This document shows, piece by piece, positions 47,701 to 52,257 of a stretch of 64,000 nucleotides of DNA. Source of the stretch: Alentia gelatinosa (lineage: Eukaryota > Annelida > Polychaeta > Phyllodocida > Polynoidae); the NCBI GenBank assembly GCA_950022655.1, contig OX465579.1, positions 75,651,193 to 75,715,192 on the forward strand, in the 5' to 3' direction. The notes below the pieces were generated by a model. That model worked only from the letters and a program-made list of their open reading frames with translations. It had not been told where the DNA came from and did no database searches. Every line of letters starts with the position of its first letter. The first letter of the stretch is position 1. Made by a program: the position numbers and the translations under genes.

Positions 47701-50700
47701 TATAAGATGTATGTGATTAAATGAAAATGACATGTATGGGGACAGCTCTTGCGAGAGGAGATTACTGATAGACAATCTTTCAGAGAGAGTCGTGATCCCA
47801 GATGCACAGTGTCGCCACCTAGTTGAGAAAACCGACTGCCGACTCGACTGCCACATGGTGCCGTCCCAGGGAACAAATAGTTTCTAGAAAAATCTGTATC
47901 ACTGTGTGCTTACTGAGTTTGTAGATGGTGGCCAGGTGGCCAGTGCCCGTATATAGTTTTGACCGTTCTATGCTCAGAATACTAAGCTTTGTAGATACCG
48001 ATCAGGAATTAGGTGTGGACTATGTGGACTATGCACCGATTAAGCCGAGCCAAGGGTGGTCTGTCAGACAAATTGCGCTACTCCTGCACTCTGGTGTAAA
48101 AGAATGGAACTACTCCACCCTCCATGGCAGAGGACCGGGCCAATGGTGTCTTTCCTCTTAGAATGTGTATCTTAAATATGTTTTATCTATGTAATACAGC
48201 TATCAATAGATTAAATGTAGCTGTAACTGGCATATCATAGAAATGCCTTTATAAATCGAGTGGGAAGAAATATGTACAAATTCCCTCACCTCCTGTGACG
48301 TACAATTGGAGAATTAACATCAGATAGCATCGGGTTGGATGGATAACAATAGCCTTCCAAATTTGCTACGAACCCAATTACACGGCCAGGGTGAATCTGA
48401 AAGTAACCCAAGGATCAGTCAAATAGCCCTTCTATCCTTGGGTGGTTAAGGGAATGCTATACCTAATATATGTTTCAGAATATCACACCCTATGAACAAT
48501 CCCTGGATGGTATAGACTTTCTGACTGAGCCTCGGTGTCATCCAAGGTCTTTTTGTCGCCTTACCCTATATATAATGCTTATTTTGAAAGTGAATTTATA
48601 ATGTATTCAGTCTTATTTGACATTAAGTAACATCAATGATGCCTGAACAACTCAACTTTGTTGAGAGGCATTGATAATTAAAACGATTTTTAAAACAAAA
48701 AACATACGTTTACTATTTCAATTTTTTGCCTTCAAGAATGTTTCGCAGAAATCGCTAATAACGATTAGATAAATACAAATGCAACAGTGAGTTATTTTAT
48801 TGTATATACATATATTTGTATATATTTGCAGTATCGTCCCCAGAGAAAGGCGAGAAGTTGAAAGGTTGTAGCTGTAGTGTGTGTAAGACGTCATCTGGGC
48901 CCAAATGTACAGATTCCAAATCTCGTTTGCCATACTGGAACCCTTGCAGTCCATCTGCCTCCGAGAGTAAGTATTTCATGAATGAGAAACTGATATAGAA
49001 GAAATCATGCCTCCATGAATCGTACTGATTAGTTTCTGCTGAGATGTATTGTAAGTGCTATCGGAAAGGGTGTTATCTCTTTAATAAAACAGATTACACA
49101 TTTCAATACTGTCACAATCTTAAGTGATTTTTATCATAACAGGGATCGATTTAAAAATTGTCGTGTCTTTACCTTTTTATTAAAATCAATTTAATTGGTT
49201 TAAGGTGGGTACCCACTGCTTCCGACACACTCCGACAAGGCTTACGACACACTACGACAAAGAAAATCCCTGTCGGAAGGGCTCTGTCGGAGTGTGTCGG
49301 AGTGTGTCGTAGAGCCTTGTCGGAGTGTGTCGTAACGGTTTGGCGGGAAAAGAAAGGTTGCCACGGTACCGACACACTCCGACACAAACGGCCCCCTTGA
49401 GGGACTTAATTTATATAGGAAATATACTGAAAAATATGTTTTTCTTCAATTTTCGAAAAGAAAAACGTAGTGAATTGATGTCTTTTATCAATAGTATTAG
49501 ATATCCGAACAAATATCTATAATCATATATCTCAGACCTGGATTATGATTTTAAAATGTAAAGATTATATCACAAAACCAACAACTCCTGATTTTAAATT
49601 GAAGGTTGTATTTAATTATACTTGTTGTTTATACATGAGTTTTGACACAACGTTTCGGCCAATGTTGGCCTTCTTCAGGTGTACATACTCTCATCTTACA
49701 AGCACTAAAGTACATTTTTGGAGCAAGAAAATTACAATACTTGTGTTTCCATAGATACTACATAGTTACTACATTATATCTTCTTTGATTATTAAAAGTA
49801 TTTATCATGTTCCTGAATATGTTCAATGGACCATTCGTAATGCATATCCCTATATAACAGAGGGTAAAATGTTGTATATATGATATTATAACAGTTTATA
49901 AAGGCGCACGTGTGTGTGTGGGGGGGCGGTTCATAGATGTTACATAGTACAGAATGCTTCCGACACACTACGACACAAGCCGACCTCTACGATAAATTGA
50001 ACATGTTTAATCTTGTCGGAAGGGCTACGACACGGCTACGACACGGGCGCTGTGTCGTAGTCATGTCGGAGTGTGTCGCAGTGTGTCGGAAGCCGTGTCG
50101 GAACGGTGTGTCCACTGCTACGACAAAAACCCAAAACGTTCGATTCTGTGTCGTAACGCTTGTCGGAAGGCTTGTCGCGGTGTGTCGTAGTGTGTCGGGA
50201 GCTCAGTGGACACCCACCTTAAGTTCCCACAATCCTTGTAAATCTAAATTTTTTGCCCATTTACTTAGATTTATCACTATCAAAATAGTCGCTGATTACA
50301 AAAGCATGATAATCCAAGTGGGGCGAAAACAGCACTAAAGATTATGCCATTTACACAGAATAGTCATATTTTAACTGTCATTTGTGCATACTACTTACTC
50401 TTTTAGGTACTGTATCCATAGTACATGTTTTACTAGACGAAGACTGACTATAGAGCAGACCTATGAAAGCTTATAGGTTCAGAGCTCGTATCCCATCGCG
50501 TTTGAATCGCAGAATACATAGCGATTCAAACGAGATGGGATTGAGCTCTGACCCTAAACTTGATTAGGTTTCTGAATTTACCTCAGCCGTCACATTGACT
50601 AATGGGCTAACCTTTGTGACATAATCCCACATTGAGTTTTTTTTTTCTAAATACTCAATGGGCGTTGGCTACAAGTTCCCAATGTTAAGTCTATGGGGAA

Positions 50701-52222
50701 CAACATTCCAGGGGTGAAATAAAGGGTACTCTCACCACATCAACATTGGATTTGTTATTATCCTTTTGTCTGAATATTCGGTCTTTCGGGTTTCTATTAG
50801 AAAGTACATGTACATGTAAAAGGGATACTTGATTAATATTCATTACTGATACCGTAGCTCTCCAAAAGTGGTCCGCGTTGAAGGGTATGTTGAGGGCCTT
50901 TTAAAGAATTGGAAATGTCATAGGATGGACCACGTTCAATAAACATGGATTACCCTTTCAAATGACAGGGAGACAGGACGGAGACTTGAAATATCCTTCT
51001 AGATTGTTAAATAAATCTGTCATTGTTCTTACCCCAATACTGAAAAACTATCCTTTTGGAAGGAACCAATCACAGAAAAACTTGCATCATAAACTGTCGG
51101 AGGCATTCTGGAGCCTGTTTAATAATCTATAATCGTACATGTAGAGCCTTTTCTGTATGTCATGGATACCTAGGGACGATGTTGGACACCTTTATTTAAC
51201 ACTTATGTACAGATGACCTTATGGCTGGCTAAGTGAACAAAATTAAATATTGTTAACCGATAATTCTTGTACGATTTACAGAAAGGGTCTCCAGGGAAGA
51301 TACTAAATTATTAAACGAGCCCCAGGTCAGGAGAAGGAGAATGACATATGGAAATCACTTATTTAACGTGATCACTCTCCCATCCTTATCACTGTCCTCC
51401 CACTAACTGTTCTTTCATTGTCCCTATCCTTCTCAATGTCCCAAGATATTAAACGGCATAAAATAAGCATCACATGGATTCCGTTCTGAGCAAAGGTGGA
51501 CTATTTACATGGATGGTCGATTCAATGTGTCAGTGATGAACAAGTAATTTGATGTGATTAACGACGGAAAACATTGATGAATATAGATGAACAAATGAAA
51601 ATTATGTAAATTTATATGTCTCGTATGGCTGATTCTGGATATGAGTGGACAACAATCGTCACAAGAAATATGATTAAGAACTAGAGTACCATTACAATGC
51701 GTCTTATAATCATTTATATAAATGCTGAAAGACGAGAACAAGGCATGAGCAGATATGATTGAATTGAATATGATATGATTGAAATAAATTATAATCAATA
51801 ATGCATTGCTTTCCATTTTAGACCTGCTGCGTGTTCACTCTGCCTTCTATAGACCCACACCGTCCATGAAGTTCCGACTTCACTCAACAAGCACCCCATA
51901 CAGCGATGCCCTGAAGGCAGCGGCCATTTTACCACACCGCTCCTCTCTCCTTTGCGCAGACGTACCGACCGGCGACCCCCTCACCAACCTGCGCAACGAC
52001 TTCCGGCGTTCCTACGTCAACACGTCAGCGCCATTACTGCCTCCCTATTGGCTCCCGACGCTCCCGCCGCTGCCTCCAGCCCCTTCTCCTTATAAGAGCA
52101 TGCCGTTGGCACCGCCAGTGACATCTAGCGGGTCAAGTCTCATGTATCCCATTGCGTATAAGCCGAAGATTATATCACAACAAATACCGAGACCTGAAGA
52201 GGAGATAGATGTCATGCAATAA
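22219..52222 (+). CDS. Gene 1: multi-exon gene, unrecognised cytosolic-type protein (overall span)
   Basis: At least ten exons on the plus strand are joined by GT-AG introns with consistent phases from the first exon to 45,398: 22,219-22,348 or an alternative ending 23,061; 27,944-28,087; 28,578-28,795; 30,274-30,403; 31,294-31,434; 43,842-44,018; 44,474-44,720; ~45,308-45,398; then, after an unlocated exon, 48,832-48,966 and 51,822-52,222. The predicted chain is roughly 550-600 residues: a Gly-rich N-terminus in the upstream-exon form, a mainly helical middle, a short CxCxxC segment, and a Pro-rich C-terminal tail. I see no signal peptide or membrane span. I do not recognise the family and assign no function. 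A poly(A) signal follows at 52,252. The 12.4-kb intron 31,435-43,841 is full of transposons. Confidence 0.8.
22595..22745. repeat. GC-rich minisatellite inside the CpG island
   Basis: GGGCGCACGCCAGA-like units of about 16-19 bp (GGCGCACGCCAGGCGCCAGT, GGGCGCACGCTAGG, GGGCGCACGCCAGAG, GGGCGCACGCCAGGG) repeat between the two candidate first exons. Confidence 0.75.
22885..23061 (+). CDS. Gene 1, alternative first exon: 5'UTR ending in ATG at the donor
   Basis: The GC-rich stretch ends ACTCATG|GTGAGT. The ATG at 23,059-23,061 is the last codon before a consensus donor (phase 0), so splicing to 27,944 would give a protein starting M-AKQKGLFSGSGG. The exon's 5' limit is arbitrary here and only the final ATG would be coding. 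The start is attractive because the downstream exon opens in phase 0 without its own early ATG. Confidence 0.55.
23062..27943. other. Gene 1 intron (first)
   Basis: AT-rich intron from donor GTGAGT at 23,062 to acceptor CTCATGGCAG before 27,944. It contains a degenerate MITE-A copy near 26,370-26,715 and a GC-rich stretch near 26,760-27,110. No additional exon with consistent splice sites was found. Confidence 0.6.
26370..26715. mobile_element. Degenerate MITE-A, copy 1
   Basis: The text CTATCGGTGGTGGCCAGTGAC...ATCGGTATC parallels 40,100-40,150, and the right end CGGTAAATGAAAACAGGCTTA is a diverged version of CGGCCAATGGAAACGGGCTTA. The left terminus is not clear, so this is an old or truncated copy. 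Confidence 0.6.
27944..28087 (+). CDS. Gene 1, exon 2
   Basis: Acceptor CTCATGGCAG and donor CAG|GTGAGT enclose 144 nt in phase 0/0 (48 codons). The residues begin AKQKGLFSGSGGSLSRRGNT and end LTMGIIGCLPDNVQQ. The first part is basic and Ser/Gly-rich (a possible phosphorylated, disordered leader); the second is hydrophobic. An in-frame ATG inside the exon (NTM) could act as an internal start. GC content and codon use stand out from the flanking intron. Confidence 0.85.
28578..28795 (+). CDS. Gene 1, exon 3
   Basis: Acceptor TTCTGTACAG and donor GACAG|GTGAGT, 218 nt, phase 0 to 2. The residues run AIKSFSIRPGKQHITFCFPF, then SELLRKFRPDSYLGEGGLPA, and FDLSAEVVSGFQSFVTLAPL before PD. The exon is GC-rich with third-position bias, unlike the introns, which supports real coding sequence. 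It overlaps ORFs in other frames that can be ignored. Confidence 0.9.
28796..30273. other. Gene 1 intron 3 with a CpG-rich block
   Basis: Phase 2 intron. At 29,250-29,500 it holds a CpG-rich patch bracketed by inverted copies of CCCATTGAGCG (about 29,331 and 29,442). A poly-C run lies at ~30,160. The CpG patch could be an intragenic regulatory element or alternative promoter; no exon can be attached to it. Confidence 0.5.
30274..30403 (+). CDS. Gene 1, exon 4
   Basis: Acceptor CCATTTATCAG and donor ATGCCG|GTAAGT, 130 nt, phase 2 to 0. The junction completes Arg (AG|G), then SSLPIAIFTLYQRDTTEGVL, RHFESLIKVLLDNKTLLSVW and KMP. The sequence looks alpha-helical and amphipathic. Phase agreement with exon 3 is exact. 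Confidence 0.9.
30856..31173. mobile_element. MITE-E, copy 1, with duplicated left end
   Basis: The left end TTAGGCCTGGCTCCA appears twice in tandem (from 30,855 and 30,899, a ~45-bp duplication). The right end GTAGGTGGACGCCGGGCC is its inverted partner, followed by TTAA. Interior CTACTATAGAG and CTATATCGGAGCCATATCAT also pair. The TTA/TTAA flank hints at a piggyBac-like target preference. Confidence 0.7.
31189..31230 (+). repeat. Partial duplicate of the exon 5 acceptor and exon start
   Basis: GGTTGTGCAGTTGATGGTGG and the following ~22 nt resemble GGTTGTGCAGTTGGTGGTGG at 31,280-31,321, 91 bp downstream. After the AG it reads LMVDELTSQF, compared with LVVVELTPQL in exon 5. The copy then diverges and is out of frame with the real exon, so it is probably a decayed tandem duplication rather than an alternative exon. 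Confidence 0.6.
31294..31434 (+). CDS. Gene 1, exon 5
   Basis: Acceptor GCGGTTGTGCAG and donor ATCAAG|GTGAGT, 141 nt, phase 0/0 (47 codons). The residues begin LVVVELTPQLMEVAVDTCAQ and include NTFPEKSKEELLQFIK at the end. Predicted helical. The acceptor lacks a long pyrimidine tract, and a look-alike acceptor sits 91 bp upstream. Confidence 0.85.
32690..32850. repeat. Degenerate ~40-bp minisatellite, left part
   Basis: Repeats of the form GACACAATACCTG.A.A...AAACACAC, TGATACACAATACCTGTATA and CACACGATGTCTGCATAGG. The theme resumes at 33,245-33,330 (ACCATACCTGTAGAGGAACA, CACTACCTGAACAG). An antisense LINE tail lies between them. Confidence 0.55.
33085..33234 (-). pseudogene. LINE reverse-transcriptase C-terminal remnant (antisense)
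   Basis: The minus strand reads ~49 codons to a stop at 33,085-33,087, including PVFKILLPKSEGYKRNLRYF, then GASLWNELPLHLSNIESLSS and FKIVH. The LWNELP motif with preceding basic residues is the usual C-terminal signature of non-LTR retrotransposon ORF2 proteins in marine invertebrates. About 230 bp of 3' tail follows leftward to A-rich sequence near 32,860. Nothing upstream of this domain remains, so it is a dead-on-arrival copy. Confidence 0.75.
33245..33335. repeat. Degenerate ~40-bp minisatellite, right part
   Basis: Two or three diverged units (GGCACCATACCTGTAGAGGA, AAACACTACCTGAACAGAAC) continue the array seen at 32,690-32,850. Confidence 0.5.
33475..33670. mobile_element. MITE-E, copy 2
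   Basis: The left end GGCCTGGCGTCCACTGAGCT and right end AGCTCAGTGGACACCGGGCC are inverted copies differing at two positions. Subterminal AAGGTCTATCGT words repeat three times near the right end and inverted (ACGATAGACCTT) near the left. The GTCCACTGAG core of the end also occurs at the TTAA element at 49,200-50,222, which suggests one superfamily. Confidence 0.85.
34221..34959. mobile_element. TIR element with 41-bp inverted ends
   Basis: The left end at 34,221-34,261 (GGGATATCTAACACACGTTA...AGATCACCTGA) and right end at 34,919-34,959 are inverted copies with about three mismatches in 41 bp. The 650-bp interior has no ORF but includes small palindromes (GTAATCACCTCG...CGGAGATTAC at 34,375-34,404). 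Non-autonomous DNA transposon. Confidence 0.85.
36821..37590. mobile_element. MITE-C, copy 3, interrupted by a solo LTR
   Basis: The left end AAGTGGAATTCACATGGTGG and right end GTGTGAATGCCACTT are inverted. The left part carries AAAATCTCATGAGATACTG and the right part AACAATTGCAGGGGGAAAAC, the same order as in copy 2. The two parts are separated by 532 bp of LTR sequence at 36,890-37,421. Confidence 0.8.
36890..37421 (+). mobile_element. Solo LTR (family L)
   Basis: It starts TGTAGTGG and ends CCACCACA (inverted ends matching 7 of 8). A TATATATAC box lies near 37,030 and AATAAA at ~37,249. It sits inside a MITE-C whose two halves line up once the LTR is removed. Flanks CTCTT/CTTTT could be a worn 5-bp target-site duplication. 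No internal gag-pol is present, as expected of a solo LTR left by recombination. A truncated relative is at 3,467. Confidence 0.85.
38173..38463. mobile_element. MITE-G, copy 1
   Basis: The left end AGGGGGCTGTTTAATAAAC and right end TTTATTCAACAGCCCCCTGG are inverted copies. The ~290-bp interior has no ORF. A related pair bounds 51,108-51,326. Confidence 0.75.
38617..38815. mobile_element. MITE-C, half copy
   Basis: It starts ATGGGATTCACACGGTGGGA and runs through CTGTCTGAGACAAATCC, ACACAATCTCC and CTTGCAATTGTCGGCGACAA to AGGAACAGAATCTCATGAGA. This equals the reverse complement of the right half of copy 2. The other terminus is missing at the junction with the next element. Confidence 0.75.
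38812..39411. mobile_element. Long nested inverted-repeat element
   Basis: The outer arms TTTAAAATCTATAGGGGCAT..GTGAGACAAATGGACC (38,821-38,861) pair with GGTCCATTTGTCTCATC..ATGCCCCTGTAAA (39,359-39,393). The inner arms GTGAATCAAATTCGCCATTT.TCCTTGAGACTG (39,012-39,044) pair with 39,175-39,215. The element is therefore folded at two levels. It has no ORF of note. Confidence 0.75.
40041..40654. mobile_element. MITE-A, copy 2, nested pair
   Basis: The outer ends AGCCAATTTCCACTGGCCGAC and GTCGGCCTGTGGAAAATGGCT are inverted. Inside, GCCCGTTTCAATTGGCCGAT (40,168) and GTCGGCCAATGGAAACGGGC (40,428) form a second inverted pair, so one MITE-A sits within another. Interior words ATCGGTGAGG and CTGCAGATCGGTGG are shared with 42,340-42,628. 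Confidence 0.8.
40965..41036. repeat. GTGA/GTAA microsatellite
   Basis: Tandem GTGA units with GTAA interruptions. The preceding 40,925-40,965 is a related AGAGATAA-type repeat. Confidence 0.9.
41851..42001. mobile_element. MITE-B body, copy 3 (reverse orientation)
   Basis: The left end TTTATCCTACCCCTAATATA and right end GGGTAGGATAAAA are inverted. CCCATAGGCTTAACAT is the reverse complement of the ATGTTAAGCCTATGG block in copies 1 and 2. It is flanked on the right by hairpin H4, the same arrangement as the other copies when read on the minus strand. Confidence 0.8.
42021..42133. repeat. Hairpin H4 with CTCGGCTTCGCCTC core
   Basis: TAATCTTGGCCACCGCATTC pairs with the complement at 42,112-42,133 (GGAATACGGTGGACAAGATTA). 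The centre contains CTCGGCTTCGCCTC, the complement-type version of the GAGGCGTAGCCGAG core in H2 and H3, while the arms are unlike those copies. Confidence 0.75.
42340..42628. mobile_element. MITE-A, copy 3
   Basis: The left end TAAAGGTCCGTTTCCATTGG and right end CCAATGGAAACGGGCCTTA are near-perfect inverted copies (~23 bp). The interior repeats TCGTTTCCATTGACCGATTT. No ORF. Confidence 0.9.
43842..44018 (+). CDS. Gene 1, exon 6
   Basis: Acceptor TATACTACCCTACAG and donor ATGAAG|GTAGGA, 177 nt, phase 0/0 (59 codons). It begins EKMVSPNIRTYQDHLQTHTK and ends in a Met-rich KADMMMK. There is strong third-position GC bias, and the sequence is charged and helical. The long preceding intron does not disturb the phase. 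Confidence 0.9.
44120..44212. repeat. (AT)n microsatellite
   Basis: About 90 bp of alternating AT with one TTTTATA interruption, in the short intron between exons 6 and 7. Likely length-polymorphic. Confidence 0.95.
44474..44720 (+). CDS. Gene 1, exon 7
   Basis: A strong pyrimidine-tract acceptor (TTTCGCTTTCCTTGACAG) opens phase 0, and the donor is AATAG|GTGAGT (phase 1), 247 nt. The residues begin SPTTDPLIKCFWRIWGQEQI, continue ACKVFPIAMASRTVNKIGPM, and near the end read GLQSIIKSLKSQDVNGI. The downstream ATGs here are internal Met codons. A start at 44,543 would ignore the better acceptor and the in-frame upstream codons. Confidence 0.85.
44728..44757. repeat. (TTA)n microsatellite
   Basis: About nine TTA/ATT units just after the exon 7 donor. 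Confidence 0.9.
45308..45398 (+). CDS. Gene 1, exon 8 (5' limit uncertain)
   Basis: The only frame open to the donor TTTAAG|GTGAGC encodes GRVVTLGLNRMGYDCTHIEQ and YEMRFGQTL. Acceptors at 45,307 (CTCATCTAG), 45,310 or 45,244 all accept phase 1 from exon 7; the first gives NGI-V-GRVV. The exon ends in phase 2, which does not fit exon 48,832-48,966, so another exon must lie between or this is an alternative terminal region (a TGA follows directly after the donor). Confidence 0.7.
45640..46400. repeat. Long pyrimidine-rich tract
   Basis: About 760 bp of C/T-dominated sequence with irregular CTGCCTCC.ACTGTC-like units near 45,680-45,760 and a poly-C run at ~46,226. It gives several stop-free Pro/Leu/Ser-rich frames that overlap each other, a composition artefact. 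Confidence 0.75.
46561..46638 (+). pseudogene. Possible pfkB/2-keto-3-deoxygluconate-kinase-like fragment
   Basis: After TTACTTCCTCAG the frame reads PSEKWQAMDRLGAGDGAIVG and GFLTGH, then TGA. D-x-L-GAGD followed by GGFLTG resembles the anion-hole/catalytic-base motif of ribokinase-type (pfkB) sugar kinases. About 20 codons on, in the other two frames, come AKYQIP and GGDIAGSELKRLL, which resemble the K-x-x-IPGD segment that follows in KDG kinases. If real, it is a frameshifted remnant with a short deletion. Chance resemblance cannot be excluded. Confidence 0.25.
48832..48966 (+). CDS. Gene 1, exon with CxCxxC segment
   Basis: Acceptor TATATTTGCAG and donor GAGA|GTAAGT, 135 nt, entering with two bases and leaving one. 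The residues are SSPEKGEKLKG, then CSCSVCKTSSGPKC, then SKSRLPYWNPCSPSASE. Five to six Cys in 45 residues suggest metal binding or a disulfide cluster, though spacing fits no zinc-finger class I can name. The exit phase fits the last exon exactly. Confidence 0.8.
49200..50222. mobile_element. TTAA-flanked element with TGTCGGA/TGTCGTA repeat ends
   Basis: TTAA|GGTGGGTACCCACTG at the left and CAGTGGACACCCACC|TTAA at the right are inverted copies with TTAA on both outer sides, the target-site duplication of piggyBac-type transposons. Each end (49,220-49,390; 49,955-50,200) is a cluster of TGTCGGA and TGTCGTA words on both strands, giving many small inverted pairs. The central ~550 bp is unrelated and includes part of repeat F and a GTTTCGGCC motif, so it looks like a later insertion. 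No transposase. Confidence 0.8.
49640..49690. repeat. CAACGTTTCGGCC...CTTCTTCAGG motif
   Basis: ACACAACGTTTCGGCCAATG followed by TTGGCCTTCTTCAGGTG contains a GGCCAA..TTGGCC palindrome. Motifs of the form CGTTTCGGCC...TTCTTCAGG recur in dispersed animal retroelements, possibly Penelope-like. The assignment is from memory of such motifs and is tentative. Confidence 0.4.
50467..50565. repeat. Hairpin H5
   Basis: CAGAGCTCGTATCCCATCGC and the following GTTTGAATCGC pair with GCGATTCAAACGAGATGGGA and TTGAGCTCTG around a ~10-nt loop. The pairing continues outward with mismatches. Like the other hairpins it is followed by MITE-B-like text (AATGTTAAGTCTATGGGG, CCAGGGGTGAAATAAAG). Confidence 0.85.
51108..51326. 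mobile_element. MITE-G, copy 2
   Basis: The left end CTGGAGCCTGTTTAATAATC and right end AATTATTAAACGAGCCCCAG are diverged inverted copies, and the same GGC.TGTTTAATAA theme bounds 38,173-38,463. Confidence 0.65.
51822..52222 (+). CDS. Gene 1, last exon
   Basis: Acceptor CTTTCCATTTTAG, phase 1 entry (A|AC gives Asn), then 133 codons to TAA at 52,220-52,222. The residues begin NLLRVHSAFYRPTPSMKFRL; the middle reads DPLTNLRNDFRRSYVNTSAP; a Pro-rich run LLPPYWLPTLPPLPPAPS follows; the C-terminus ends RPEEEIDVMQ. GC-rich coding sequence is set in AT-rich flanks. The Pro-rich run could bind SH3 or WW domains, but that is only inference. Confidence 0.9.
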
Positions 52223-52251
52223 TATGAACATTCAGCATCAGACTATACGCA

Positions 52252-52257
52252 AATAAA
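52252..52257 (+). terminator. AATAAA poly(A) signal of gene 1
   Basis: AATAAA occurs 30 nt after the stop codon, followed by T/G-containing sequence. It is the first canonical signal downstream and would give a very short 3'UTR. Later sites are possible. Confidence 0.6.

Larger units (their letters stand above)
45399..48831. other. Gene 1 intron region with an unplaced exon
   Basis: This contains a CpG-rich block just after exon 8 (45,400-45,610), the pyrimidine-rich tract, a tentative sugar-kinase-like fragment (46,561-46,638) and AT-rich DNA. A short stretch after acceptor TATGTTTCAG at 48,479 reads NITPYEQSLDG and could join exon 48,832 in phase, but it cannot be reconciled with exon 8, so I do not call it. 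Confidence 0.45.
48967..51821. other. Gene 1 last intron
   Basis: Phase 1 intron from GTAAGT at 48,967 to CTTTCCATTTTAG. It carries the TTAA element (49,200-50,222), hairpin H5 and MITE-G copy 2. No exon was seen between them. Confidence 0.65.

Noticed and set aside
48480..48547. Possible short exon NITPYEQSLDG after TATGTTTCAG
   Set aside because: It fits the downstream phase but not exon 8, and its donor (GTATAG or GTCTTT) is poor. Recorded as a candidate only in the intron entry.
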